DNA of 64,000 bases from Rhodococcus koreensis (GTDB taxonomy: Bacteria > Actinomycetota > Actinomycetes > Mycobacteriales > Mycobacteriaceae). Of this stretch, positions 48,023 to 56,327 are shown in pieces (position 1 is the first letter of the stretch; the number at the start of each line of letters is the position of its first letter). The translations under genes and the position numbers were made by a program. The notes beneath the pieces are model-generated. The model saw only the letters and a list, made by a program, of their open reading frames with translations, did not search any database and had not been told where the DNA came from. The stretch covers positions 5,580,001-5,644,000 of the forward strand of contig NZ_FNSV01000005.1 of the NCBI RefSeq assembly GCF_900105905.1. Reading direction: 5' to 3'.

Positions 48023-48316
48023 TCATTCGCCGAACAACGCCCGCTCGTCGGCGACGTCGTACTCGGCTACCGACGCCGTGAGCATTGCCGCGCCCTGCTC
48101 GTCGCTGGGGCCGCTGCTGCGGAAGGCGTCGACCGCCGCCTGCGACTCCCAGCGCTCGAAGATGTTGATGCGGCCAGGGTCGATCAGGTCGGCCGAGATG
48201 GCGAAGTCGAGGCAGCCGGCCGCGCCGCGCGCCTGTTCGACGACGCTCACGCAGCCTGCGAGGTAGGACTCGCGCTGCTCCGGTTCGACGGTGATGTGTC
48301 CGGCGACGATGACCAT
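48023..48316 (-). CDS. antibiotic biosynthesis monooxygenase (ABM) domain protein
   Basis: A 97-residue ferredoxin-like dimeric protein: MVIVAGHITVEPEQRESYLAGCVSVVEQARGAAGCLDF, INIFERWESQAAVDAFRSSGPSDEQ. ABM proteins act as cofactor-free monooxygenases on quinols or as heme-degrading/stress proteins. GGGAGCGAACC precedes ATG 48316, and the conserved start excludes the longer frame. Two GGAATATC repeats lie ~65-80 bases upstream. A single gene; 55 bases separate it from the pseudogene on its left. Confidence 0.88.
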   Translation of the reverse strand: MVIVAGHITVEPEQRESYLAGCVSVVEQARGAAGCLDFAISADLIDPGRINIFERWESQAAVDAFRSSGPSDEQGAAMLTASVAEYDVADERALFGE

Positions 48317-48378
48317 GGTTCGCTCCCGGTTCGGGTAGTCGGACGCTTGTTCCGGAGTCGGGGTGATTCCGGGGGCGC

Positions 48379-48396
48379 GGAATATCGCGGAATATC
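48379..48396. promoter_or_regulatory. tandem GGAATATC repeats upstream of the ABM gene
   Basis: GGAATATC occurs at 48379-48386 and 48389-48396, a 10-base period. It lies upstream of the ABM gene within its promoter region. A candidate activator or repressor site; no matching regulator gene is adjacent. Confidence 0.45.
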
Positions 48397-48515
48397 TCCG
48401 AGGACGGTACTGTTGAACACGCTGACGGTGTCGGACATACCCCGGGTACCACATTAAATTCGTCGCCGAGAGCGACCACTTGCCGAGAGGCGATATGACG
48501 GCACCGTCGCAGAAG

Positions 48516-48545
48516 CCGCCGGCACCCTCGGGTGCCGGCGGTTTT
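48516..48545 (+). terminator. strong intrinsic terminator (plus strand) without an obvious gene
   Basis: CCGCCGGCACC (48516-48526) and GGTGCCGGCGG (48531-48541) form a perfect 11-bp stem with the 4-base loop CTCG, followed by TTTT (48542-48545). The T-tract points to rightward transcripts, yet no plus-strand gene precedes it. It may end a small RNA or act as a barrier for the leftward gene at 48562. Confidence 0.8.
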
Positions 48546-48561
48546 CGTTGTGCGGTGGACC

Positions 48562-48807
48562 TTACTGTTCCTTCTTTTCCTTCCCGAGGCGGGCGGCGAG
48601 CATCGCCTTGCCCAGATCGCCGCCCTTCCGGCTCACGGCCTGGGCGCGGCGGAAGAAGTCGGCCAACTCGGCATCGCCGTCCATGTCGGCGTCGGAGATG
48701 TAGCCCTCGAGACGCAGAGCGTTGCTCAGTGACGCTTCGACGAACCAGATCAGGTTGTAGTCCTTGTCCCGTAGACCCGTCACCGAACCAACTTCTTGTT
48801 CACTCAT
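48562..48807 (-). CDS. small conserved actinobacterial protein
   Basis: An 81-residue protein: MSEQEVGSVTGLRDKDYNLIWFVEASLSNALRLEGYISDADMDGDAELADFFRRAQAVSRKGGDLGK, with a Lys-rich end. It looks helical and well packed, and GAAGGA precedes ATG 48807. I have the impression of a widely conserved actinobacterial small protein but cannot name it. It ends 17 bases before the terminator hairpin on its left. Function unknown. Confidence 0.75.
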   Translation of the reverse strand: MSEQEVGSVTGLRDKDYNLIWFVEASLSNALRLEGYISDADMDGDAELADFFRRAQAVSRKGGDLGKAMLAARLGKEKKEQ

Positions 48808-48895
48808 CAGTGCGTCCTTCCCGAGAAACGGCCGACTGTCTTGTGGTTCCTGCCTACCCGTGTGGTTGCATCGTAGAACGTGAGGCGCGCCGGGC

Positions 48896-49225
48896 TCAGG
48901 CGAATGCCCAGTTCATCAGGACGACGTACAGACCGGTCCCGACGACGATCGAGAGCACCGCGTTCTTACGCCACAGTTGTACCGCGGCCGTGGCCCCCAC
49001 CGCGATCAATTCGGGGATCCCGTGCGACGGCGCGGTGACGGAGACGTTCTTCAGCGAGTACGCCACCAGGATCAGCATGATCCCGGCAGGCATGTAAACA
49101 CCTAGGTAGCCGACGAGTGCGGACGACCGCAACGGCATGACGATCGCGAACGGGACCGCCCGCAGGGCGAACGTGACCACCGCCATGATCGCGACGGCCG
49201 CGAGGATGTAACCGGGGTCAGGCAT
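48896..49225 (-). CDS. azlD: AzlD branched-chain amino acid exporter, small subunit
   Basis: A 109-residue membrane protein with four helices (YILAAVAIMAVVTFALRAVPFAI, LVGYLGVYMPAGIMLILVAYSL, IPELIAVGATAAVQLW, LSIVVGTGLYVVLMNWAF), the AzlD pattern with the RAVPF motif. It pairs with AzlC to export leucine, isoleucine, valine and related compounds. It overlaps azlC by 8 bases. Confidence 0.92.
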   Translation of the reverse strand: MPDPGYILAAVAIMAVVTFALRAVPFAIVMPLRSSALVGYLGVYMPAGIMLILVAYSLKNVSVTAPSHGIPELIAVGATAAVQLWRKNAVLSIVVGTGLYVVLMNWAFA

Positions 49226-49961
49226 CGGCGGGCACCTTTCTCCGCGTGACGAAGTATCGGACGACGAGCAGGCTCACGAATGCGCCCATCGCGATCGGCA
49301 GCATGTGTTCGGCGTCGACGAGTCGCGCGGTCAGGGCGCATGCCACGGCGATCGTGGGAACCGCGAAACCGCTCTGGGCCCGGATCGCCTCGATGGACAG
49401 CACGACGAACAGTGCGGTCAGCGCGAAGTCGAGTCCGACGATGTTCTCCGGGATCCACTGCGCTGCAGTCGCTCCGAGAATCGCCCCGCCGATCCAGTAC
49501 GCGTGGAGGTACAGCTGCGAGTACACCATGACCCGTCCGGTCATCGACCTCCGGTCGCCGGTGACCGACATGGCGTACGCCTCGTCGGTCAGCGCGAACA
49601 TGCTGTAGAACCGGGCGAGCCGGCCCTTGACCCTGTCGAGGGGAAAGCTCAAGGCGTAGAACACGTGCCGGAAGTTCACCAGCAGCGCGGTCAGCGCGAT
49701 GTAAGGGAGGGGCGTCAGGGTGGCGACCATGCCGACCGCGATGAATTCGAGGGAACCGGCGTAGATCAGCGAGGTGAAGACCATCGCCCACCAGGGGTTG
49801 AGTCCCTGCTGGACCACGAGCACCCCGAGGGCGATCCCCAGCGGAATCAGTCCGATCCCGACGGGGAGGGATGCCTGCAGGGCCCGACGCCATTCCGGCG
49901 TGTGCCGGTGGTCGGGGTCGACGACTGCGGTCGCGGCAAAGGGGGCTGGATCGATCACCAC
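49218..49961 (-). CDS. azlC: AzlC branched-chain amino acid exporter, large subunit
   Basis: A 247-residue membrane protein with about seven helices. The family motifs are IPLGIALGVLVVQQGLNPWWAMVFTSLIYAGSLEFIAVG and FRHVFYALSFP. With AzlD it exports branched-chain amino acids. It starts with GTG 49961 (or GTG 49958) and diverges from an Lrp/AsnC regulator, with an AT-rich 77-base intergenic region; Lrp control of amino-acid export is expected. Confidence 0.93.
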   Translation of the reverse strand: MVIDPAPFAATAVVDPDHRHTPEWRRALQASLPVGIGLIPLGIALGVLVVQQGLNPWWAMVFTSLIYAGSLEFIAVGMVATLTPLPYIALTALLVNFRHVFYALSFPLDRVKGRLARFYSMFALTDEAYAMSVTGDRRSMTGRVMVYSQLYLHAYWIGGAILGATAAQWIPENIVGLDFALTALFVVLSIEAIRAQSGFAVPTIAVACALTARLVDAEHMLPIAMGAFVSLLVVRYFVTRRKVPADA

Positions 49962-50038
49962 GCAAATTTATAGCAACTATCCCGGTGCGCGATTGCGAGC
50001 GAATGCCCATAATTGGCCCTGTGCGCAATAATAGTGCG

Positions 50039-50479
50039 ATGGATGATATCGATCACGCAATTCTCGACCACCTGCGCAACGACTCCAGTCTGACCAACAC
50101 CGAATTGGCGGATCTCGTGGGTCTGACTCCCTCCCCGTGTCTGCGCAGGGTCAAGAAACTCGAGGCGGACGGCGTCATCACCGGCTACCGCGCGATCGTC
50201 AGCCAGGAGGCGCTGGATCGGGGATTCCAGGTGATCGTCACCGCCGAGATCGGCGTGAACGATCAGGCGACCATCGAACAGTTCGAGTCCCGGGTCGCCG
50301 CCTTCGACGAGGTGATCGAATGCCGGAGGCTGTTCGGGATCCCCGACTATTTCATCCGGGTCGCGGTCCGCGACCTCGCGACGTACGAAAACTTCATGGC
50401 CACGAAGCTCAGCGGGCTCCCGGCGGTGTCGCGGGTGACGTCGCTGATCACGATGAAGACCATCAAGAGCGCTGACTGA
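50039..50479 (+). CDS. Lrp/AsnC family regulator of azlCD
   Basis: A 146-residue Lrp-type regulator: HTH LDHLRNDSSLTNTELADLVGLTPSPCLRRVKKLEADGVI, then the RAM effector domain (VIVTAEIGVNDQATIEQFESRVAAFDEVIECRRLFGIPDYFIRVAV). The start is ATG 50039 (MDDIDHAILDHL); GTG 50021 and ATG 50003 are possible. The divergent azlCD position implies amino-acid-responsive control of export. A CGCA-N7-TGCG dyad overlaps the start region. Confidence 0.92.
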   Translation: MDDIDHAILDHLRNDSSLTNTELADLVGLTPSPCLRRVKKLEADGVITGYRAIVSQEALDRGFQVIVTAEIGVNDQATIEQFESRVAAFDEVIECRRLFGIPDYFIRVAVRDLATYENFMATKLSGLPAVSRVTSLITMKTIKSAD

Positions 50480-50528
50480 CCGGCCGCGAATCGGGTGTGT
50501 CCCGCGTCTGGTCCCCTATTCTGGCGAT

Positions 50529-51503
50529 ATGCCCGACGACCTGCTGATCGCGCGGAATCCGGAAGCCGGCTCGACGCTTCCCTATCTGGTGCGGGTTCCG
50601 CTGGGACCGGGCGGCATCGTCGTCAAGGCGAAGCAGCCCTGGCCCCGCGAATCCAAGGTCTACTGCCACCGGGCCGACGAATGGCCCGCCGACGCCGAGA
50701 TCCTGGAGCGGCTCGAGGTTCGTTCGTGCACCCGGCGAGGCCCCGCGATCGACCTGGTGCTCACCCGTGCCCGGGAGAACCGCTCCCAGTTGGTGATGAC
50801 CCGTGCGCGGGGCCGGGAGATGATCTTCTGGCAGTCGCCGCGCACCGCGAAGCAGGCGAGGCCCGCGGTCACGGTGCCGACGGCGCGGGCCCACGGCCGC
50901 GTGTTCGACATCGTCGTCGACACCGCCGAAAAATATCCGTACACGTTCGGGAAGCAGCAGGCGACCACGGTTCGCCGACGGCTGTCCGCGGGTGACTACG
51001 CGGTCGAGGTCGGCGACGAGATCGTGGCGGTGGTGGAACGCAAGACGCTCGAGGATCTTGCGGCGAGCCTGCTGTCCGGGCGGATGACATACGCGGCGGC
51101 CGAGTTGAGCGCACTGCCTCGGGCCGCCGTGGTGGTCGAGGACCGGTACAGCCGGCTGTTCAAGCTCGAACACGTCAGTGGAGCCAGGGTCGCCGAGGCG
51201 CTGGCCGAATTGCAGGCCCGGTTTCCGGCGCTGCCGGTGACGTTCTGCGAGACGCGGCAACTGGGCCAGGAGTGGACCTATCGCTGGCTGGGCGCCTGCC
51301 TGCACGAGTGGGAATCGGCTCGGGCGACGAGCGATCTCGAAACGACGTTCGCGACGGCCCCGTCCGTGGTGCCCGCGAAAGTCGACGTGCAGCGCCCCGC
51401 GGTCGTCCGCGACTGGGCTCGGGCTCAGGGGATCGAGGTGTCGGAGAAGGGGCGGATCCCGGCAGCGGTGATGCGCGCGTTCTCGGCGGCTCATCCGCCG
51501 TGA
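50529..51503 (+). CDS. ERCC4-family nuclease fused to a C-terminal Lsr2-like DNA-binding domain
   Basis: A 324-residue protein. The N-terminal ~120 residues are unassigned. Residues ~125-260 are an ERCC4/XPF-type nuclease: VDTAEKYPYTF, then LSAGDYAVEVGDEIVAVVERKTLEDL, which is the GD...ERKxxxD active site, intact. The last ~35 residues (VVRDWARAQGIEVSEKGRIPAAVMRAF) match the C-terminal DNA-binding domain of Lsr2, the AT-hook-like RGR xenogeneic silencer. It starts at ATG 50529. The combination suggests a nuclease targeted to AT-rich DNA. It stands alone, 49 bases after the lrp gene, with no helicase partner. Confidence 0.88.
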   Translation: MPDDLLIARNPEAGSTLPYLVRVPLGPGGIVVKAKQPWPRESKVYCHRADEWPADAEILERLEVRSCTRRGPAIDLVLTRARENRSQLVMTRARGREMIFWQSPRTAKQARPAVTVPTARAHGRVFDIVVDTAEKYPYTFGKQQATTVRRRLSAGDYAVEVGDEIVAVVERKTLEDLAASLLSGRMTYAAAELSALPRAAVVVEDRYSRLFKLEHVSGARVAEALAELQARFPALPVTFCETRQLGQEWTYRWLGACLHEWESARATSDLETTFATAPSVVPAKVDVQRPAVVRDWARAQGIEVSEKGRIPAAVMRAFSAAHPP

Positions 51504-51673
51504 GAGCGTGACCCTGCGCACCCATCGTCCGAAAAGGTAAAGAGTCCTTTACTATGGGTGGCTCGTACTCCGATTACAGAGAGAGCCATGACCAGCGCTT
51601 CGCGCCCCCGAAGACCCAGCCCGCCCCAGAGTGGTCACCGCAGTCCCGGACGCACGACGCGGGTGACACCGTG

Positions 51674-53038
51674 GTGACCGTCCTGAGCATCGGCTTCGGC
51701 GTCGTCGTCGTATTACTGATCACCGCCCTGACCGGCTATTTCGTCGCGCAGGAATTCGCGTACATGTCGGTCGACCGCTCGCGGCTCAAGGCCAGGGCCG
51801 AGGCGGGAGACATGGGCGCCGCACGCGCGCTGGCCGTCACGCGCCGCACCTCGTTCATGCTTTCCGGCGCCCAGTTGGGCATCACGGTCACCGGTCTGCT
51901 CGTCGGTTACGTCGCCGAACCCCTGATCGGGCGCGGTCTCGGCGAACTTCTCGGCGGCGTCGGCATCCCGACCGCGGTCGGGGTCGGTGTCGGTGCCGTC
52001 CTCGCCGTCCTGTTCTCCACCTTCGTCCAGATGCTGTTCGGTGAACTGTTCCCGAAGAACCTGGCGATCGCCCGTCCCGAACCGGTGGCGCGATGGCTCG
52101 CGCTGTCGACCACCGTCTACCTGAAACTTTTCGGCTGGTTGATCTGGTTGTTCGACCAGTCGTCGAACCTGCTGCTGCGCGCGCTGCGGATCGAGCCGGT
52201 CCACGACGTCGAGCACTCGGCGACCGCACGGGACCTCGAGCACATCGTCGCCGAGTCCCGCGACGCCGGTGAGCTGCCGCGGGAACTGTCGACCCTGCTC
52301 GACCGGATCCTCGACTTCCCCACCAGCACCGCCGGGCACGCCATGATTCCCCGCGCCCACGTCGACACCGTCCGGGCCGACGAACCCCTGAGCAGCGTGC
52401 TCGAGAAGATGGGCGCCGGACACACCCGCTACCCCGTCGTCGGGACCTCCTCCGACGACCTGCGCGGCGTCATCCACCTCCACGACCTGCTCGGCGAACA
52501 ACCCGACGGGGTGGCCGCGTCCCGGGCCCGCGCGGCCGTCGTCGTGCCGACGTCGCTGCCGCTGCCCGACGTGCTGGAACAGCTGACAGCCGCCCGGGAC
52601 GAGATGGCCCTCGTCGTCGACGAGTACGGCGGTTTCGCCGGGGTCATCACGATCGAGGATCTCGCGGAGGAACTCGTCGGTGAGATCGCCGACGAACACG
52701 ATCCCGACGGCGAGGCGTCGGTGACGGGCTCGGAGTCCGAGGGCTGGACGATGCCCGGCGACCTGCACATCGACGAGGTGGAGCGCGTTCTCGGACACGA
52801 CCTCCCGTCCGGTGACTTCGAGACGCTCGCCGGCGCCGTCATCGCGGAGTTCGGTGGTCTCCCCGTCGTCGGGGATGTCGTCGCGATCCGATTGAACCCG
52901 GATCCGGCCGACCTGATCGCCGACGCCGACCCGCCCGTCCGCAACCTCGACGCCGAGGTGCGGGCGGTCGACAAGCACGTTCCGTCCTCGCTGTTCGTGA
53001 GGCTCCGCATCGTGGAGAGTGACTCGACCGATGAGTAA
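51674..53038 (+). CDS. CNNM/CorC (hemolysin C) family membrane protein, first subunit
   Basis: A 454-residue protein. DUF21 membrane domain (VLSIGFGVVVVLLITALTGYFVAQEF, then helices to ~residue 200), two CBS domains (MIPRAHVDTVRADEPLSSVLEKM, MALVVDEYGGFAGVITIEDLAEELVGEI), and a C-terminal CorC/HlyC domain (GDLHIDEVERVLGHDLPSGDFETLAG). Such proteins extrude Mg2+ or Co2+, gated by ATP-Mg on the CBS pair. The frame opens at ATG 51554, but codons 1-40 there include AGA and low-conservation residues, so GTG 51674 with GGGTGA upstream is preferred. It overlaps the next gene by 8 bases. Confidence 0.9.
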   Translation: MTVLSIGFGVVVVLLITALTGYFVAQEFAYMSVDRSRLKARAEAGDMGAARALAVTRRTSFMLSGAQLGITVTGLLVGYVAEPLIGRGLGELLGGVGIPTAVGVGVGAVLAVLFSTFVQMLFGELFPKNLAIARPEPVARWLALSTTVYLKLFGWLIWLFDQSSNLLLRALRIEPVHDVEHSATARDLEHIVAESRDAGELPRELSTLLDRILDFPTSTAGHAMIPRAHVDTVRADEPLSSVLEKMGAGHTRYPVVGTSSDDLRGVIHLHDLLGEQPDGVAASRARAAVVVPTSLPLPDVLEQLTAARDEMALVVDEYGGFAGVITIEDLAEELVGEIADEHDPDGEASVTGSESEGWTMPGDLHIDEVERVLGHDLPSGDFETLAGAVIAEFGGLPVVGDVVAIRLNPDPADLIADADPPVRNLDAEVRAVDKHVPSSLFVRLRIVESDSTDE

Positions 53039-54044
53039 TCCCTGGGTCGTTCTGGTGGTCACCGTCGGGTTGATCGCGGCCAGCGCGTTCTTCGTGGCGA
53101 TCGAGTTCGCACTGATCGCCGCCCGTCGCCACCGGCTCGAGGACGCCGCCCCCACCAGTCGGGCGGCGCGGGCCGCTCTGCGCAGCGCATCCGAGCTGTC
53201 GGTGTTGCTGGCGGGATCCCAGCTGGGCATCACCGTGTGCACCCTCGCACTCGGTGCCGTCACGAAGCCGGCCGTGCATCACTGGCTCACCCCGGCGTTC
53301 GAAGGGTGGGGTGCGCCGCTGTGGCTCGCGGACGTCCTCGGATTCGTCCTCGCCCTGATCATCGTCACGTTCCTGCACCTCGTCGTCGGCGAGATGGCAC
53401 CGAAGTCGTGGGCGATCGCGCACCCGGAGAAATCGGCGACCCTGCTGGCGATCCCGATGCGCGCGTTCATGTGGGCCACCCGCCCGCTGCTGCTGGTGCT
53501 GAACCGGATGGCGAACCGGTGCCTGCGACTGTTCGGCGTGGAACCGGTCGACCAGGTCGGGGCGGGCCAGGATCCCGACGCGCTGCGTCACCTCGTCGAG
53601 CACTCCGCGACCGTCGGCACGCTCGACGAGCGGTACCACGGCCAGCTGACCAGTGCCCTGGCACTCCAGTCGCTCACCGTGCGGGACATGGTGCGGCCGA
53701 ACACCTCCCCGAGCAGCGTCGCCCCGGATGCGACCGCCGCGGCGATCAAAGCGGCCGCGGATCGGAGCGGCCACCTCCGGCTGCTCGTGCGCGACGAGGA
53801 CGGGATCAGGGGCGTGGTGCACGCGCGGGACAGTCTGCGGGCAGGCGCGGGAGTCACTGCCGCCGACCTGATGCGCCCGGTGCTGACCCTCGACGCGGAC
53901 GCCGCCGTGTACGAGGCGTTGCACACGATGCGCGAGACCCGTAGCCATCTCGTGATCGTCACCGACGGCCGGCAGCTGATCGGTGTCGTCACGCTGACGG
54001 ACGTCCTCGCGCGTCTGCGTCCGGCGGCGGGGGCGTCCGCCTGA
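53031..54044 (+). CDS. CNNM/CorC family membrane protein, second subunit
   Basis: A 337-residue paralogue of the preceding protein: DUF21 domain (PWVVLVVTVGLIAASAFFVAIEFALIAARRHRLED, LGITVCTLALGAVTKPAV, FVLALIIVTFLHLVVGEMAPKSWAIAHPEK) and two CBS domains (VRDMVRPNTSPSSVAPDA, LMRPVLTLDADAAVYEAL). It lacks the C-terminal CorC domain. The pair probably forms a heterodimer, since they are translationally coupled (ATGAGTAA overlap). Mg2+ homeostasis is the likely role. Confidence 0.9.
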   Translation: MSNPWVVLVVTVGLIAASAFFVAIEFALIAARRHRLEDAAPTSRAARAALRSASELSVLLAGSQLGITVCTLALGAVTKPAVHHWLTPAFEGWGAPLWLADVLGFVLALIIVTFLHLVVGEMAPKSWAIAHPEKSATLLAIPMRAFMWATRPLLLVLNRMANRCLRLFGVEPVDQVGAGQDPDALRHLVEHSATVGTLDERYHGQLTSALALQSLTVRDMVRPNTSPSSVAPDATAAAIKAAADRSGHLRLLVRDEDGIRGVVHARDSLRAGAGVTAADLMRPVLTLDADAAVYEALHTMRETRSHLVIVTDGRQLIGVVTLTDVLARLRPAAGASA

Positions 54045-54099
54045 CCCGTTTCGCATACCGCGGCCGGTGCCGGGATCGTGGGAGCGGTACCCTCGCGGG

Positions 54100-54630
54100 G
54101 TGAATTCACGGTTGGATGTGGTCGCGCGGGTGCGCGGCTCCGTCGTGGGTTCACTGTCCGGCGCGGTCAGCATCGCCGCGCACGGTATCGCCGGCGGCGG
54201 AATGCCCCCGAGCGACGGTTCGGTGGTGCTGCTTCTCGCGGCGTGCGCCGCCGTCGGAGCGTCGGTCGCCGCCATCCGGGTGGCCAGCCGCGAATGGTTG
54301 TTCGTGCTGTCGGTGCTCGCAGTGGGCCAGCTGATCGGCCACACCACGCTGGCGTTGGCGGCCGATCATGCGCACGGCCTGGGACTGTCCACTCCGATGA
54401 TCGCCGCGCACATCGCCGCCATTGCGGTGGCCGCGGTGCTGGTCCGATCGGCCGAACGCGCCTGTCTGCGCGCCCTGGCGGCGCTGACGCGCATCGTTCT
54501 CGCCGTCCTGGCCCCGCTGCAGGTCGATACCGGCACCTGGTCGGCGACCCCGGTCTACCGCGCGAAGCTGTCGTTGTGGCTGCTGGTCGCCGCGGGCGCC
54601 GGCACCCGCGGACCACCCGCACTCGTCTAG
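54100..54630 (+). CDS. membrane protein upstream of the PepSY gene
   Basis: A 176-residue hydrophobic protein with about five helices (VVLLLAACAAVGASVAAI, WLFVLSVLAVGQLIGHTTLALA, TPMIAAHIAAIAVAAVLV, LAALTRIVLAVLAPLQV, AKLSLWLLVAAGAG). His residues in the membrane region (GHTTLALAADHAHG, AAHIAA) hint at metal contact. GTG 54100 is inferred from GGGGTGA context. Members of this layout sit next to PepSY or copper-related proteins in other actinobacteria; the function is unknown. A 218-base gap without a gene follows. Confidence 0.7.
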   Translation: MNSRLDVVARVRGSVVGSLSGAVSIAAHGIAGGGMPPSDGSVVLLLAACAAVGASVAAIRVASREWLFVLSVLAVGQLIGHTTLALAADHAHGLGLSTPMIAAHIAAIAVAAVLVRSAERACLRALAALTRIVLAVLAPLQVDTGTWSATPVYRAKLSLWLLVAAGAGTRGPPALV

Positions 54631-54848
54631 TCGAACCTCTCACCGCCCTCCCGGCGCACACGGAAAGACGTGTCGCTCGCCGGTCGGGCGTGTTCTCACA
54701 CGGCACCAGCAGACTCCCGGCGAGTCCCGGTGCCGATCCCTTCCCGAGTCGGAACATCCCTGACCTCGCGTTGCCCAGCGCACCCCTGACGTGCGCGGCC
54801 TCGACGGCGCTGGGTGCCCGCCTCACCCGAACTCGAATCGAGACCGTC

Positions 54849-56306
54849 ATGTCCATTCCCGAACTCGAACGCGACAAACCCGTCGCGCCCGCCCCGTCCT
54901 CGTCGGCGTCGCCGCCGCGCAGTCTCCGGCCACTGATCCTGCGTCTGCACTTCTACGCGGGGATTCTGGTGGCCCCGTTCCTGGTGATCGCCGCCGTCAG
55001 CGGCGGCCTCTACGCCCTCGCGCCGTCCGTCGAGCAGCTGGTCTACCGCGACTACCTGCATGTCGACTCGACCGGGCCCGATCTGCCGATGTCCGAACAG
55101 GTGCGGGCCGCGCAGCAGGTTCGCCCGGACCTCGCCGTGGCGGCCGTGCGCCCGGCGACCGAACCGGGTGAGACGACGCAGGTGATGTTCACCGACCCCG
55201 GGCTGGGTGAATCCGAACGACTCGCGGTCTTCGTCGACCCCGCCACCGCGCAGTCGAAGGGCGAACTGGTGGTGTACGGCAGCAGTGGGGCGCTGCCGAT
55301 GCGGACCTGGATTTCGCAGTTGCACCGGCACCTGCACCTCGGTGAGCCTGGACGTATCTACAGTGAGCTCGCCGCGTCGTGGCTGTGGGTCATCGCGCTC
55401 GGCGGCGTGTACCTGTGGGTGCAGCGGTATCGCACGACCCGCGCCCGGAACGCGGACGCCGCCAGGTTGTGGACGCTCGACCGGTCGAGCCGCGGCCGCA
55501 ACCGTACCCTGAGCTGGCACGGGGTGGTCGGGGTCTGGATCGCGGTCGGTCTGGTGTTCCTCTCGGCGACGGGCCTGACCTGGTCGCGGTACGCGGGCGA
55601 GAACGTCGGCGAACTCCGTACCGCCCTGAGCTGGACCACCCCCAAGATCGACAAGAAACTGGACTCGGCTCCGAACACCGGCGGCGCTGCCTCGGGCGGT
55701 CACGACGGGCACGGCGCCGGGCACACTCCCGCGTCGGATCCGGGAATCCTCGACACGAACGTGGGCGAACTCGACACCGTCCTCGACGTCGCCCGGCGCA
55801 GCGGTGTCACCGGCGCCGTCGAGGCGACCGTTCCCGCGGACACGGGCACCGCGTTCACCGTCACCCAGACCCGCGAACCATGGCAGTTCTCGAACGACTC
55901 GATCGCCGTCGACGGGGCCACGGGCACCGTGACGGACGTGTCGCGATTCGCCGACTGGCCGCTCGCCGCGAAGCTGACGTCCTGGGGCATCGCCCTGCAC
56001 ATGGGTTTGCTGTTCGGTCTGCTCAACCAGCTGATCCTGGCCGCTCTCGCGGTGGCGTTGCTCGCCGTCATCGTCCGCGGCTACGTCCTCTGGTGGCGGC
56101 GCAGGCCCACCCGCGGCACTGCCCGGGCGGTGGGCAGGCCGCCGGCGCGCGGCACGTGGCGTCGAATCCACCCGGTCGCGGCCGTGACCGGAGTCGCCTG
56201 CGTCGTCCTCGTCGGCTGGTTCGTCCCGCTTCTGGGACTGAGCCTCGTCGCGTTCCTGCTCGTCGACGTCGCGGTCGGTGCCCTCGGCCGTACCCGGGCG
56301 GGGTGA
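54849..56306 (+). CDS. PepSY-associated TM protein (iron/copper-linked)
   Basis: A 485-residue protein: N-terminal helix (LHFYAGILVAPFLVIAAVSGGLYAL), PepSY-like extracellular parts (FVDPATAQSKGELVVYG, FVDPATA repeat; VDGATGTVTDVSRF), more helices (SWLWVIALGGVYLWV, VVGVWIAVGLVFLSATGLTW, IALHMGLLFGLLNQLILAALAVALLAVIV) and a C-terminal pair. HRHLHLG and a His-rich loop (GGHDGHGAGHTP) may bind metal. PepSY_TM proteins reduce ferric siderophores or accompany iron uptake. ATG 54849 precedes the conserved region. Confidence 0.9.
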   Translation: MSIPELERDKPVAPAPSSSASPPRSLRPLILRLHFYAGILVAPFLVIAAVSGGLYALAPSVEQLVYRDYLHVDSTGPDLPMSEQVRAAQQVRPDLAVAAVRPATEPGETTQVMFTDPGLGESERLAVFVDPATAQSKGELVVYGSSGALPMRTWISQLHRHLHLGEPGRIYSELAASWLWVIALGGVYLWVQRYRTTRARNADAARLWTLDRSSRGRNRTLSWHGVVGVWIAVGLVFLSATGLTWSRYAGENVGELRTALSWTTPKIDKKLDSAPNTGGAASGGHDGHGAGHTPASDPGILDTNVGELDTVLDVARRSGVTGAVEATVPADTGTAFTVTQTREPWQFSNDSIAVDGATGTVTDVSRFADWPLAAKLTSWGIALHMGLLFGLLNQLILAALAVALLAVIVRGYVLWWRRRPTRGTARAVGRPPARGTWRRIHPVAAVTGVACVVLVGWFVPLLGLSLVAFLLVDVAVGALGRTRAG

Positions 56307-56327
56307 TCGACAGGGGCACCCGCGCGG

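Noticed and set aside
48516..48545. Terminator of the small gene at 48562
   Set aside because: The gene runs leftward and the T-tract is on the right side, so an intrinsic terminator with this polarity serves rightward transcripts.
51554..51673. Possible N-terminal extension, or a Mg2+ (M-box) riboswitch leader, before the CNNM/CorC gene
   Set aside because: The first 40 codons are poorly conserved-looking and contain AGA. The leader shows none of the M-box conserved blocks I know. A GTAAAG/CTTTAC repeat at ~51535-51550 is probably just promoter sequence.
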